Origin: Rhizobium sp. ICMP 5592
GTDB lineage: Bacteria > Pseudomonadota > Alphaproteobacteria > Rhizobiales > Rhizobiaceae
Length of the DNA: 64,000 nt
Assembly: GCF_009498525.1 (NCBI RefSeq)
Contig: NZ_QSNT01000007.1
Location: 1-64,000 of the forward strand
Direction: 5' to 3'
In this document: positions 42,255 through 51,019 of the stretch, piece after piece
Position numbering within the stretch: the first letter of the stretch is position 1
Layout: each line of letters starts with the position of its first letter
The notes under the pieces: model-generated
Told to the model about the DNA's origin: nothing
Database searches by the model: none
Seen by the model: the letters and a program-made list of their open reading frames with translations, nothing else
Program-made: the position numbers and the translations under genes

Positions 42255-42497
42255 ATGACAGCAATACTTCCTATCGAAATGGCAGCGCATGATTCCGACT
42301 CGCTGAAAGAGCTGGCATCCATCGCACGGCTGATCACCTATGCGCGCCAAAGCGCCAAGAGCCTGGAGGCCGAGTTTCCGGTCTGGTGCCTGGACCTTGC
42401 GCTCGGCGCCGTGTTGCAGGAAATGTATGCAAACGGCCTGCAAATGCCGCTTTTTGAAGAGGGCGTGGACAAGGCGAACATGGCCTTTGCGCATTAA
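42255..42497 (+). CDS. Small hypothetical protein of the YcaO-TfuA locus
   Basis: An 80-residue, mostly helical acidic protein (SDSLKELASIARLITYARQSAKSLEAEFPVW, then WCLDLALGAVLQEMYANG). AAGGGG at 42242-42247 is a fair ribosome site for the ATG at 42255. The gene lies 133 bases after TfuA and before a strong terminator, so it may be the last gene of the locus. I do not recognise a family. It is too hydrophilic to be an exported core peptide; an accessory or immunity role is conceivable but unproven. Confidence 0.55.
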   Translation: MTAILPIEMAAHDSDSLKELASIARLITYARQSAKSLEAEFPVWCLDLALGAVLQEMYANGLQMPLFEEGVDKANMAFAH

Positions 42498-42541
42498 GCG
42501 CTATCGCTCGAATATTCTGTCTTTGGGGGCGGAGACGGAGA

Positions 42542-42583
42542 CAATGCCGGCATGGTCCTGAACCTTGCCGGCATTGCTGTTTT
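42542..42583 (+). terminator. Rho-independent terminator ending the YcaO-TfuA locus
   Basis: CAATGCCGGCA (42542-42552) and TGCCGGCATTG (42566-42576) form a perfect 11-base-pair stem followed by CTGTTTTA. It lies six bases before the 3' end of the convergent TetR gene. Confidence 0.8.
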
Positions 42584-42588
42584 ATCTG

Positions 42589-43269
42589 TCAGTTGCACCG
42601 GCGCGGCTGGACGCCCGCCACGAAGATCGCAATGCATTGCCGCAGATGCCGCAGCCGGGTTTCGCGGTCCGGCCAGTCGTTCGTCTTGCCGGGAAGCGTG
42701 ATCATCGCGCCGAAGATCATGTTCATCAGCATGCGCGCACCACTTCCGGCATCGGCAATTTCGATCAGGCCGCGCTGCTGCTGTAAATCGAGCCAGTCGG
42801 CCAGCATTTGTCGTGTCTGCTCGGCTCCCTGCGTGCGCAGTAACGCCGCGATCTCCGGAAATCGCTGCGCCTCACTCATGACGAAATGAATGAAGGCCTC
42901 ACGATCACGCTCTGCCGCTTCATCGATATCGATCATGAAGATCTGTTCGAGCGCCTCGGTGAGCGGCAGATTTTCCTTAGCGTCGCGCGGCAGGGCCAGC
43001 ATCGAGGCGCGGTGCTCGGCCATGAGCGCCATGAAAAGCTCTATCTTGCTCGAAAACAATCGGTAGAGGGTCTGTTTCGAAATCTTGCATCGAGCGGCCA
43101 CGAGATCCGTGGTCGTGCCGCCGTAACCGAGCTCATGAAACGTCGCACGGGCCTCCGCGATGATCTCCGCCCGCCTTGCGTCGTCGCTCACCGTTTTCGG
43201 ACGGCCGCGCTTGCGGGGAACAGCGACCTGCTCCGCATCGCTCGCTCTTGCTTTCATCCGCCCTTCCAT
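42589..43269 (-). CDS. TetR/AcrR-family repressor of the adjacent RND pump
   Basis: A 226-residue regulator with a basic N-terminal tail (PRKRGRPKT), a helix-turn-helix at about 35-80 (ATFHELGYGGTTTDLVAARCKISKQTLYRLFSSKIELF) and a TetR_C AcrR-like domain. It is divergent from an RND adaptor-permease operon over an 82-base spacer that contains a good TTGACA promoter, so repression of the pump is the natural reading. The ATG at 43269 is chosen; 43257 is an alternative. Confidence 0.9.
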   Translation of the reverse strand: MEGRMKARASDAEQVAVPRKRGRPKTVSDDARRAEIIAEARATFHELGYGGTTTDLVAARCKISKQTLYRLFSSKIELFMALMAEHRASMLALPRDAKENLPLTEALEQIFMIDIDEAAERDREAFIHFVMSEAQRFPEIAALLRTQGAEQTRQMLADWLDLQQQRGLIEIADAGSGARMLMNMIFGAMITLPGKTNDWPDRETRLRHLRQCIAIFVAGVQPRRCN

Positions 43270-43294
43270 CTTAACCTAAAAAAGCTAAATGAGA

Positions 43295-43322
43295 TTGACA
43301 TTTACGGTGGTACAAATATTTT
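43295..43322 (+). promoter_or_regulatory. Sigma70-type promoter of the RND operon
   Basis: TTGACA at 43295-43300 and TATTTT at 43317-43322 with 16-base spacing. GGTAC motifs on both sides of the -10 (43309-43313 and 43334-43338) may be repressor half-sites. Confidence 0.5.
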
Positions 43323-43351
43323 CCGTACTACTTGGTACTGTAAATAAGGCA

Positions 43352-44668
43352 ATGGGAAATAGCAACGTGGGAAAGCTCGTCTCTTCTACCCCTGTATCCG
43401 CACGTCCGGCGCGAATCAGACTTTTTCCGGCTGCCCGGATCTCGCTCCTCGTCGCAGGGGTCGCCACCACGATGCTGCTGGCCGGCTGCAATGAGCAGAA
43501 GGCCGCGCAGGGTAGCGCGCCCGCCGTAAAGACCGAAGTCAGCGCCATGACGCTGCACCCTCAATCCGTGGCGATCACCGCCGAACTGCCCGGCCGCACT
43601 AGCGCCTATCTGATCGCCGAAGTCAGGCCGCAGGTCGGCGGCATCATTCGCAACCGCAACTTCAAGGAAGGCAGCGAGGTTACCGCCGGCAACGTGCTCT
43701 ACGAAATCGACCCGGCCTCCTATCAGGCATCCTACGACAGCGCCGTTGCCGCCTTGCAGAAGGCGCAGGGTGCAGTGCCGAGCGCGCAATCGAAAGTCGA
43801 CCGCTACAAGAGCCTGACGGCACAGGACGCGGTCAGCAAGCAGAATCTCGACGATGCGCTGTCCACCCTGGCGCAGGCGAACGCCGATGTCGCATCGGCG
43901 AAGGCCGCCCTGGAGACAGCACGCATCAATCTCGATTACACCAAGATGCGTGCCCCGATCGGCGGCCGTGTCGACGCCTCGGCAGTGACCGTCGGCGCGC
44001 TGGTCACCGCCGACCAAACGACGGCGCTCACCACCATCCGCCAGCTCGATCCGATCAACGTCGACGTCACGCAGTCGAGCACCAACCTGCTCGAATTCCG
44101 CCGCGCCATTGCCGACGGCCGGTTGAAGACCAGCGGCGACAACGTTTCCGTCCATCTGACACTGGAAGACGGTTCCCAATACAAGCAAACCGGCAGGCTC
44201 GAATTTGCGGAAGCCGCGGTCGCCGAAACCGTCGGCACCATCACCGTGCGCGCCGTCTTCCCCAATCCGGACCGCATATTGCTGCCCGGCATGTATGTTC
44301 GCGCCACCATCCAGGAGGGCGTCGCCGAAAACAGCTTCCTCGTGCCGCAGCGTGCTGTCACCCGCAACACCAAGGGCGAGCCGATAGCGATGTTCGTGAC
44401 CGCCGAGAACAAGGTGCAGCAACGGGTGCTGAAGGTGCAGCGGAGCATCGGCAATAGCTGGCTGGTGAACGAGGGCATGACCGACGGCGATCGTGTCATC
44501 GTCGAAGGCAGCCAGCGCGTGCGCGACGGCCAGGACGTCAACGCCACCGCCGTGACCATCGATGACGCCACCGGCGAGGTGAAGCAGGCCGCCGCCGACA
44601 GCAAGCCCGCCGAACAGGCCGGGCTGGAAAAGACCGATACCAAAGCCGGATCCGGCGCTCAGAAGTGA
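43352..44668 (+). CDS. RND efflux periplasmic adaptor (AcrA/MexA type)
   Basis: A 438-residue adaptor with a lipobox (LLAGC, Cys near residue 46), a beta-barrel domain, a lipoyl domain split by the coiled-coil hairpin (YDSAVAALQKAQGAVPSAQSKVDRYKSLTAQDAVSKQNLDD), and a C-terminal membrane-proximal domain. The ATG at 43352 gives a normal signal. It links the inner-membrane permease gene that follows (8 bases apart) to an outer-membrane channel encoded elsewhere (TolC type). Multidrug or plant-compound efflux is likely. Confidence 0.92.
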   Translation: MGNSNVGKLVSSTPVSARPARIRLFPAARISLLVAGVATTMLLAGCNEQKAAQGSAPAVKTEVSAMTLHPQSVAITAELPGRTSAYLIAEVRPQVGGIIRNRNFKEGSEVTAGNVLYEIDPASYQASYDSAVAALQKAQGAVPSAQSKVDRYKSLTAQDAVSKQNLDDALSTLAQANADVASAKAALETARINLDYTKMRAPIGGRVDASAVTVGALVTADQTTALTTIRQLDPINVDVTQSSTNLLEFRRAIADGRLKTSGDNVSVHLTLEDGSQYKQTGRLEFAEAAVAETVGTITVRAVFPNPDRILLPGMYVRATIQEGVAENSFLVPQRAVTRNTKGEPIAMFVTAENKVQQRVLKVQRSIGNSWLVNEGMTDGDRVIVEGSQRVRDGQDVNATAVTIDDATGEVKQAAADSKPAEQAGLEKTDTKAGSGAQK

Positions 44669-44676
44669 GGTAAGCG

Positions 44677-47600
44677 ATGTCGCGTTTTTTCATCGACCGG
44701 CCGATCTTTGCCTGGGTCATCGCCATCGTCATTATGCTTGCGGGTGCGCTGTCGATCCTGACGTTGTCGATCTCGCAATATCCGCAGATTGCCCCGACCA
44801 CGGTGAGCATCAACGCCACCTATTCCGGGGCTGACGCCGCAACCGTCGAGAACTCGGTGACCAAGGTCATCGAGCAGGGCATGACCGGCATCGACAATCT
44901 CGACTATATGACGTCGACCTCGACCTCGACGGGATCTGCATCCATCTCGCTGACCTTCACCAACAAGGCCGATCCCGACGTTGCCCAGATGCAGGTGCAG
45001 AACAAGCTGCAGCTCGTCACCGCGCAATTGCCGCAAACGGTGCAGTCGACGGGTATCGTCGTTTCCAAGTCGACCTCGAACTTCCTGATGGTCGTCGGCT
45101 TCGTCTCCACCGACGGCAAGCTGAACTCCAACGACCTTGCCGACTATGTGTCCAGTACGCTGAACGACACGCTGAAGCGTATCGAAGGCGTCGGCAACAC
45201 CCAGATTTTCGGCGCAGGCTATGCCATGCGCGTCTGGGTCGATCCGGACAAGCTGGCGAAATACCAGCTGATGGTGAGCGACGTCACCACCGCGATCCAG
45301 GCGCAGAATTCGCAGGTTTCCGCTGGCCAGCTCGGCGCGTTGCCACAGCGCAAGGGCCAGCAACTCAACGCAACGGTGACGGCCAAGAGCCGCCTGCAGA
45401 CGCCAGAGCAGTTCAACAATATCATTCTGAAGAGCCTGCCCGATGGCTCGCTGGTGCGCCTCAACGATGTCGCGACCGTCGAGCTTGGCGCTTCCTCCTA
45501 TACCACGTCGAGCACCTATAACGGCCACCCCTCGGCCGGTCTCGCCGTCATGCTTGCCTCTGGCGCCAACGCCATCAATACGGCAGAGGCCGTGAGGTCG
45601 ACTATCGACAGCGTGAAGCAGACGCTGCCGCCGAACGTCGAAATCGTCTACCCCTACGACACGACGCCTTTCGTGAAATTGTCGATCGAGGACGTGGTCA
45701 AGACGCTGTTCGAAGCCATCGTGCTCGTCTTCATCGTCATGTTCGTCTTCCTGCAAAACATCCGCGCCACCCTGATCCCGACGCTTGCCGTTCCGGTCGT
45801 GCTGCTCGGCACCTTCGGCGTGCTGTCGCTGTTCGGCTATTCGATCAATACCCTCACCATGTTCGGCATGGTGCTGGCGATCGGCCTGTTGGTGGACGAT
45901 GCCATCGTCGTCGTTGAAAACGTCGAACGCGTGATGGAGGAAGAGGGGCTGTCGCCACGCGAGGCGACGATCAAGTCGATGCAGGAAATCACCGGCGCAC
46001 TGATCGGCATCGCGACGGTGCTGTCAGCCGTGTTCATCCCGATGGCCTTCTTCTCCGGCTCCGTCGGCGTCATCTACCGGCAGTTCTCGGTGACCATCGT
46101 CTCGGCGATGATCCTCTCGGTCATCGTTGCATTGATCCTGACGCCGGCACTCTGCGCAACGATCCTCAAGGCGCCGGAGCATGGATCGAAGCAACGCGGC
46201 GCCTTCGGCTGGTTCAACCGCAATTTCGAGCGCGCGACGCTTCGTTATCAGCGCAGCATTCACGGCATGATACGCCGGAGTGCCGTCTTCCTGCTGATCT
46301 TCGTGCTGATCGGCGGCGCCGTCGCCTACCTGTTCAATCGCCTGCCGAGCTCGTTCCTCCCGGACGAGGATCAGGGCATCCTGTTGACTGCGATCCAGCT
46401 CCCTCCAGGCGCTGCGGAGTCCCGCACATGGTCCGTGCTCAATCAGGTAAAGGACTATTACCTCAACAACGAGAAGGACTATGTCGAAGGCGCCTTCGCC
46501 GTCGCCGGCTTCGGCTTCAGCGGCCAGGGTCAGAATGTCGGTATCGTTTTCGTCCGGCTGAAGGACTTCGCGGAGCGTTCGACCCCGCAATCGAAGGCGC
46601 AGGCGATCGCCGGCCGCGCCATGGGCGCCTTCTCGAAGATCAAGGACGGCAGCGTCTTTGCGCTCGCGCCGCCGGCCATTCCCGGTTTCGGCAGTTCGAG
46701 CGGTTTCGACTTCTTCATCAAGGACATCAATGGCGCCGGCCATGCCAGCCTGATCGCCGCCCGCAACCAGTTGCTAGGTGCTGCCGCAAAGAGCCCGAAA
46801 CTGTTCGGCACCCGCCCGAACGGCCAGGAGGATACGCCGCAATATTCGGTCAATATCGATCAGGAAAAGGCGAGCGCGCTGAATATCAGCCTGGCGGATA
46901 TCGACTCCACGCTGTCGACTGCCTGGGGTGGCACCTATGTCAACGACTTCATCGATCGCGGCCGCGTCAAGCCTGTCTACGTCCAGGCCTACCAGGATTT
47001 CCGCATGCAGCCGGAGGATTTCGGTCGCTGGTATATCCGCAATTCCGGCGGCGACATGGTGCCGTTCTCGGCTTTCTCCAGTGGCGAATGGACCTATGGT
47101 TCGCCGCGTCTGGAACGCTATAACGGCTCGTCGGCCGTCGAAATCCAGGGAGCGGCCGCACCCGGCGTCTCCTCCGGCGATGCCATGAACGAGATCGACC
47201 AGATCATGGCATCCCTGCCGCCCGGCTTCAGCCATGAATGGACCAGCCTGTCGGCCCAGGAGAAACTCTCCGGCAACCAGGCGAGCCAGCTCTATGCCAT
47301 CTCCATCCTCGTCGTCTTCCTGGCGCTGGCCGCCCTCTATGAGAGCTGGTCGATCCCGCTTGCCGTCATGCTGTCGGTGCCGATCGGCATCTTCGGTGCG
47401 CTGCTGGCGGCCACCATCTTCGGCCAGTCGAACGACGTCTACTTCAAGGTCGGCCTGCTGACGACGATAGGACTGGCGGCCAAGAACGCCATCCTGATCG
47501 TCGAGTTCGCCATCGAGCAGCAGAACAGCGGCAAGAACCTGATCGAGGCGACGCTGGAGGCATCCCGCCAGCGCCTGCGGCCGATCCTGATGACGTCGCT

Positions 47601-47826
47601 TGCCTTCATTCTCGGCGTCATGCCGCTGGCGATCGCCAATGGCGCCGGCTCCGGCAGCCAGAACTCGATCGGCATCGGCGTCATGGGCGGCATGATCTCG
47701 GCGACCGTGCTCGGCGTCTTCTTCATCCCGCTGCTCTTCGTCTCGGTCCGACGCATCTTCAAGGGCAAGGTGGGAGCGACAGGCGCGACGCAGCCGGAAA
47801 CCGCCAGCCCCGACGCGGCGCATTGA
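44677..47826 (+). CDS. RND efflux permease (HAE1/AcrB type)
   Basis: A 1049-residue, 12-helix proton-driven exporter: start FFIDRPIFAWVIAIVIMLAGALSIL, proton-relay Asp pair in LVDDAIVVVENVERVM, and C-terminal motif AKNAILIVEFAIEQ. Large periplasmic loops after helices 1 and 7 form the porter domain. It is the HAE1 type found in AcrB/MexB/BepE pumps. Co-transcribed with the adaptor and controlled by the divergent TetR repressor. Confidence 0.94.
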   Translation: MSRFFIDRPIFAWVIAIVIMLAGALSILTLSISQYPQIAPTTVSINATYSGADAATVENSVTKVIEQGMTGIDNLDYMTSTSTSTGSASISLTFTNKADPDVAQMQVQNKLQLVTAQLPQTVQSTGIVVSKSTSNFLMVVGFVSTDGKLNSNDLADYVSSTLNDTLKRIEGVGNTQIFGAGYAMRVWVDPDKLAKYQLMVSDVTTAIQAQNSQVSAGQLGALPQRKGQQLNATVTAKSRLQTPEQFNNIILKSLPDGSLVRLNDVATVELGASSYTTSSTYNGHPSAGLAVMLASGANAINTAEAVRSTIDSVKQTLPPNVEIVYPYDTTPFVKLSIEDVVKTLFEAIVLVFIVMFVFLQNIRATLIPTLAVPVVLLGTFGVLSLFGYSINTLTMFGMVLAIGLLVDDAIVVVENVERVMEEEGLSPREATIKSMQEITGALIGIATVLSAVFIPMAFFSGSVGVIYRQFSVTIVSAMILSVIVALILTPALCATILKAPEHGSKQRGAFGWFNRNFERATLRYQRSIHGMIRRSAVFLLIFVLIGGAVAYLFNRLPSSFLPDEDQGILLTAIQLPPGAAESRTWSVLNQVKDYYLNNEKDYVEGAFAVAGFGFSGQGQNVGIVFVRLKDFAERSTPQSKAQAIAGRAMGAFSKIKDGSVFALAPPAIPGFGSSSGFDFFIKDINGAGHASLIAARNQLLGAAAKSPKLFGTRPNGQEDTPQYSVNIDQEKASALNISLADIDSTLSTAWGGTYVNDFIDRGRVKPVYVQAYQDFRMQPEDFGRWYIRNSGGDMVPFSAFSSGEWTYGSPRLERYNGSSAVEIQGAAAPGVSSGDAMNEIDQIMASLPPGFSHEWTSLSAQEKLSGNQASQLYAISILVVFLALAALYESWSIPLAVMLSVPIGIFGALLAATIFGQSNDVYFKVGLLTTIGLAAKNAILIVEFAIEQQNSGKNLIEATLEASRQRLRPILMTSLAFILGVMPLAIANGAGSGSQNSIGIGVMGGMISATVLGVFFIPLLFVSVRRIFKGKVGATGATQPETASPDAAH

Positions 47827-47837
47827 TGGACTATCAG

Positions 47838-47862
47838 CCCGCTCTCTACGCATGAGAGCGGG
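47838..47862 (+). terminator. Terminator between convergent RND operons
   Basis: CCCGCTCTC and GAGAGCGGG form a nine-base-pair stem with a seven-base loop 12 bases after the permease stop, followed by TGTTTCC. Only 49 bases separate it from the end of the convergent permease gene. Confidence 0.65.
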
Positions 47863-47911
47863 TGTTTCCGATCCCACATTACTATGAGAGCGCCACCGGC
47901 TACGGCCCTGC

Positions 47912-50900
47912 TCAAGTTGCCTGCGAAGACACCGGCGGCGACGGCTCCTGCTTCGCCGACCACCGGCTGTGGAGCTTGGCCAGCATCAGATAGATGATCG
48001 GCGTCGTATAGAGCGTCAGGATCTGCGAGACGACGAGGCCACCAACGATGGTGATCCCCAAGGGACGGCGCAGTTCCGCGCCGGGGCCGGTGGCGATGAT
48101 CAGCGGAATGGCGCCCATAAGTGCTGCAAGCGTCGTCATCAGGATCGGGCGGAAGCGTTTCAGGCAGGCCTGATAGATCGCCTCCTCGGAAGGAAGGCTG
48201 AGCCTGCGTTCGCCCTGCAACGCGAAATCCACCATCATGATACCGTTCTTCTTGACGAGGCCGATCAGCAGGATGATGCCGATGAAGGCGATGATCGTCA
48301 GCTCCGTGCCGCTGATGACCAGCGCCAGCAGCGCGCCGAGACCGGCAGACGGCAGCGTCGAAATGATCGTCAGCGGATGCGCCAGGCTCTCGTAGAGAAT
48401 GCCAAGGACGATATAGACCGTCAACAGCGCCGCCAGCAGCAGCAGCGGCTGGCTGCCCGAGGATTGCGTGACGCTGGCGGCATCGCCAGCGAAATCCGCA
48501 TGCAGTTCATCGGGCAGATGCATCTCGAGCACCGCCTTCTGAATGGCATCATTCGCCACTTGCAGCACACCGTTGAGCGCCAGATTGTAGGAGATCGTCA
48601 CGGAGGGATATTGCCCCTGGTGATTGACCACCAGCGGCGCCAGCGTCCGCTGGATCGACGCGACAGCGCTGAGCGGGACCTGGATGCCGCCGGACGCCGG
48701 GACATAGAGCTTGGAGATATCGTGAGGATCGCGGGCGTAGTCTGGATTGGCCTCCAGCACGACGCGATACTGGTTGCGCTGGGTGTAGATCGTCGACACC
48801 TGCCGCTGCGCGAAGGCATTGTTGAGCGCCGCGTCGATCGACTGGATGCTGACGCCCAGCCGCGAGGCTTCGCTGCGATCGATGTTGACCGTCGCCTGCA
48901 GACCATTCGGCTGCCGGTCGGTGGCGACATCGGTCAATTCCGGCAGCGCCTGCAGGCGTTCGAGCACTTTCGGCGCCCACTCCACCAGTTCGTCGTAATT
49001 CGCGCCCCAAATCGTAAATTGGTATTGAGACTGCGACTGGCGCGCGCCGGCACGGATATCGCCCGGCGAAAACAGGAATGTACTAAGGCCCGGAATGGCC
49101 ATCAGCTGCTTGCGCAGCCGGTCGATCACCTCGGCGGTCGGTGCGCGCTCCGATTCCGGCTTCAGCGAAATGAACAGCTGCCCACGATTGACCGAGCTGG
49201 AAAAACCGCCCCCTCCCACGGACGAACCGACACCGGAGACGGCAGGGTCCTTGCCAACGAGATCGGCCGCCTGCAGCTGCAATTTGACCATAGCCGGATA
49301 GGAAATATCCGTCGCAGCCTGCGTGCCGCCCTGAATAAAGCCGGTATCGTCCTGCGGGATGAAGCCCTTCGGTACCTTGACGTAGAGATAGGCGGACATG
49401 ACGACGCAGGCGAAAATGACCAGGACGGACAGCACGCGATGATGCAGCACCGCCTTCAGCGTCCGGCCATAGAAATTGGTGACCGCGCCGAGCGTGCCCT
49501 CGACGATCCGGGCAAACAGGCCCGGCTTGGCCTCCATGTCATGAGAGCGCAGGCGATGGCCGCAGATCATCGGCGTCAGCGTCAGCGACACCAGGGTCGA
49601 GACGACGATGGTGAAACCGAGCGTCAACGAAAAGGTCTGGAAGAACCGGCCGACAATGCCGCCCATGAAGAACAGCGGAATGAAGGCGGCGAGCAGCGAC
49701 AGGCTGATCGAAACGACGGTGAAGCCGATCTGCTTCGCACCCTCGAGCGCCGCCCTCATCGGCTTCATGCCGCTTTCGAGATTGGCGTAGATGTTCTCGA
49801 TCATCACGATCGCATCGTCGACGACAAAGCCGACGGAGACCGCGAGCGCCATCAGCGACAGATTGTCGATCGACAGCCCGAAGAGCCACATGGCGGCAAA
49901 GGTGCCGCACAGCGACAACGGCACGGTAACACCGGCTGCAAACGTCGGCGTGGCACGCCGAAGAAATGTGAAGACCACGGCCATGACCAGGCAGATGGTG
50001 GCCACCAGCGTCCACTGCATGTCGGTGACGCTGGCATGGATCGTCGTCGTGCGGTCGGAGAGAACGGCAATGTGGATACCGGCCGGGATCAGCCGTTGCA
50101 GCTCCGGGATCAGCGTCTTGACGCCGTCAACTGTGGCGATGACGTTGGCATCCGCTTCCTTGGTGATGTTGAGCAGCACGGCAGGCTTGCCATCGAACCA
50201 GGCATCGGAGCGGCTGTTGCGCACACCGGGTTCGACGGTGGCGATATCGGAAAGGCGCACGGCCGTACCGTCGCCGCTGCGCACGACGAGACGGCCATAG
50301 GCCTCGGGCGTCCGCAGCTGGCTGTTCAGGGAAATCGAGAAGGCGGAGTTGCTGCCGTCGATCGAGCCGGCCGGGCCGAGCGTACTGGCATTGACGATCG
50401 CCGTTCGCACATCGTCCAGGGCCAGGCCCATGGCTGAGAGACGGTCCGGATCGAGCCGGACGCGGACGGCCGGCTGATCGGCGCCGCTGACTGACACCTG
50501 CCCCACGCCATCGACTTGCGATATGCGCTGCACGGCGATGGTATCCGCCGCGTCGTAGATCGCGCTTGCCGGCACGGTGTCCGAGGTCAGCGCCAGGATC
50601 AGGACGGGAGCCGCCGCCGGATTGATCTTGCGGAAGGAGGGCAAGGTCGGCAGGTCGCCGGGCAAATCCGTGGCCGCCGCATTCAGCGCTGCCTGCACGT
50701 CCTGCGCCGCGCCGTCGACGCTGCGCGACAGATCGAACTGAGCAACGATGCTGCTGGAGCCGAGCGAGCTGACTGAGGTTAGCTGCGTGATGCCTGCAAT
50801 GGTGCCGAGATGCCGTTCAAGCGGTGCCGCGACACTCGCCGCCATGCTGGCGGGGTCGGCGCCGGGACGGCTGGCCGAAACGACGATCGTCGGCAGATCC

Positions 50901-51019
50901 ACGGTCGGCAGGCTTGCCACCGGCAGGAAGCGATAGGCGACGATGCCGAGGATCACCAGCCCGATCGCCAGAAGCGTCGTGCCGACAGGACGTTTGATGA
51001 ACGGCTCGGAGAGGTTCAT
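47912..51019 (-). CDS. mdtC: RND permease, second of a heteromeric pair (MdtC-like)
   Basis: A 1035-residue AcrB-family permease (start FIKRPVGTTLLAIGLVILGIVAYRFLPVASLPTVDLP; Asp pair in VVDDAIVMIENIYANL; C-terminal VKKNGIMMVDFALQGER). Tandem, non-identical permease genes behind one adaptor are the MdtABC signature, in which one B and one or two C subunits form a mixed trimer. Overlaps the preceding permease gene by four bases. Substrates of MdtABC pumps include bile salts, novobiocin and flavonoid-like compounds; specificity here is unknown. Confidence 0.85.
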   Translation of the reverse strand: MNLSEPFIKRPVGTTLLAIGLVILGIVAYRFLPVASLPTVDLPTIVVSASRPGADPASMAASVAAPLERHLGTIAGITQLTSVSSLGSSSIVAQFDLSRSVDGAAQDVQAALNAAATDLPGDLPTLPSFRKINPAAAPVLILALTSDTVPASAIYDAADTIAVQRISQVDGVGQVSVSGADQPAVRVRLDPDRLSAMGLALDDVRTAIVNASTLGPAGSIDGSNSAFSISLNSQLRTPEAYGRLVVRSGDGTAVRLSDIATVEPGVRNSRSDAWFDGKPAVLLNITKEADANVIATVDGVKTLIPELQRLIPAGIHIAVLSDRTTTIHASVTDMQWTLVATICLVMAVVFTFLRRATPTFAAGVTVPLSLCGTFAAMWLFGLSIDNLSLMALAVSVGFVVDDAIVMIENIYANLESGMKPMRAALEGAKQIGFTVVSISLSLLAAFIPLFFMGGIVGRFFQTFSLTLGFTIVVSTLVSLTLTPMICGHRLRSHDMEAKPGLFARIVEGTLGAVTNFYGRTLKAVLHHRVLSVLVIFACVVMSAYLYVKVPKGFIPQDDTGFIQGGTQAATDISYPAMVKLQLQAADLVGKDPAVSGVGSSVGGGGFSSSVNRGQLFISLKPESERAPTAEVIDRLRKQLMAIPGLSTFLFSPGDIRAGARQSQSQYQFTIWGANYDELVEWAPKVLERLQALPELTDVATDRQPNGLQATVNIDRSEASRLGVSIQSIDAALNNAFAQRQVSTIYTQRNQYRVVLEANPDYARDPHDISKLYVPASGGIQVPLSAVASIQRTLAPLVVNHQGQYPSVTISYNLALNGVLQVANDAIQKAVLEMHLPDELHADFAGDAASVTQSSGSQPLLLLAALLTVYIVLGILYESLAHPLTIISTLPSAGLGALLALVISGTELTIIAFIGIILLIGLVKKNGIMMVDFALQGERRLSLPSEEAIYQACLKRFRPILMTTLAALMGAIPLIIATGPGAELRRPLGITIVGGLVVSQILTLYTTPIIYLMLAKLHSRWSAKQEPSPPVSSQAT

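Noticed and set aside
47969..50437. An 822-codon open frame on the + strand
   Set aside because: It is antisense to a clear RND permease gene, is rich in Arg/Gln/Asp repeats and has no domain pattern. Long antisense frames are common in high-GC DNA.
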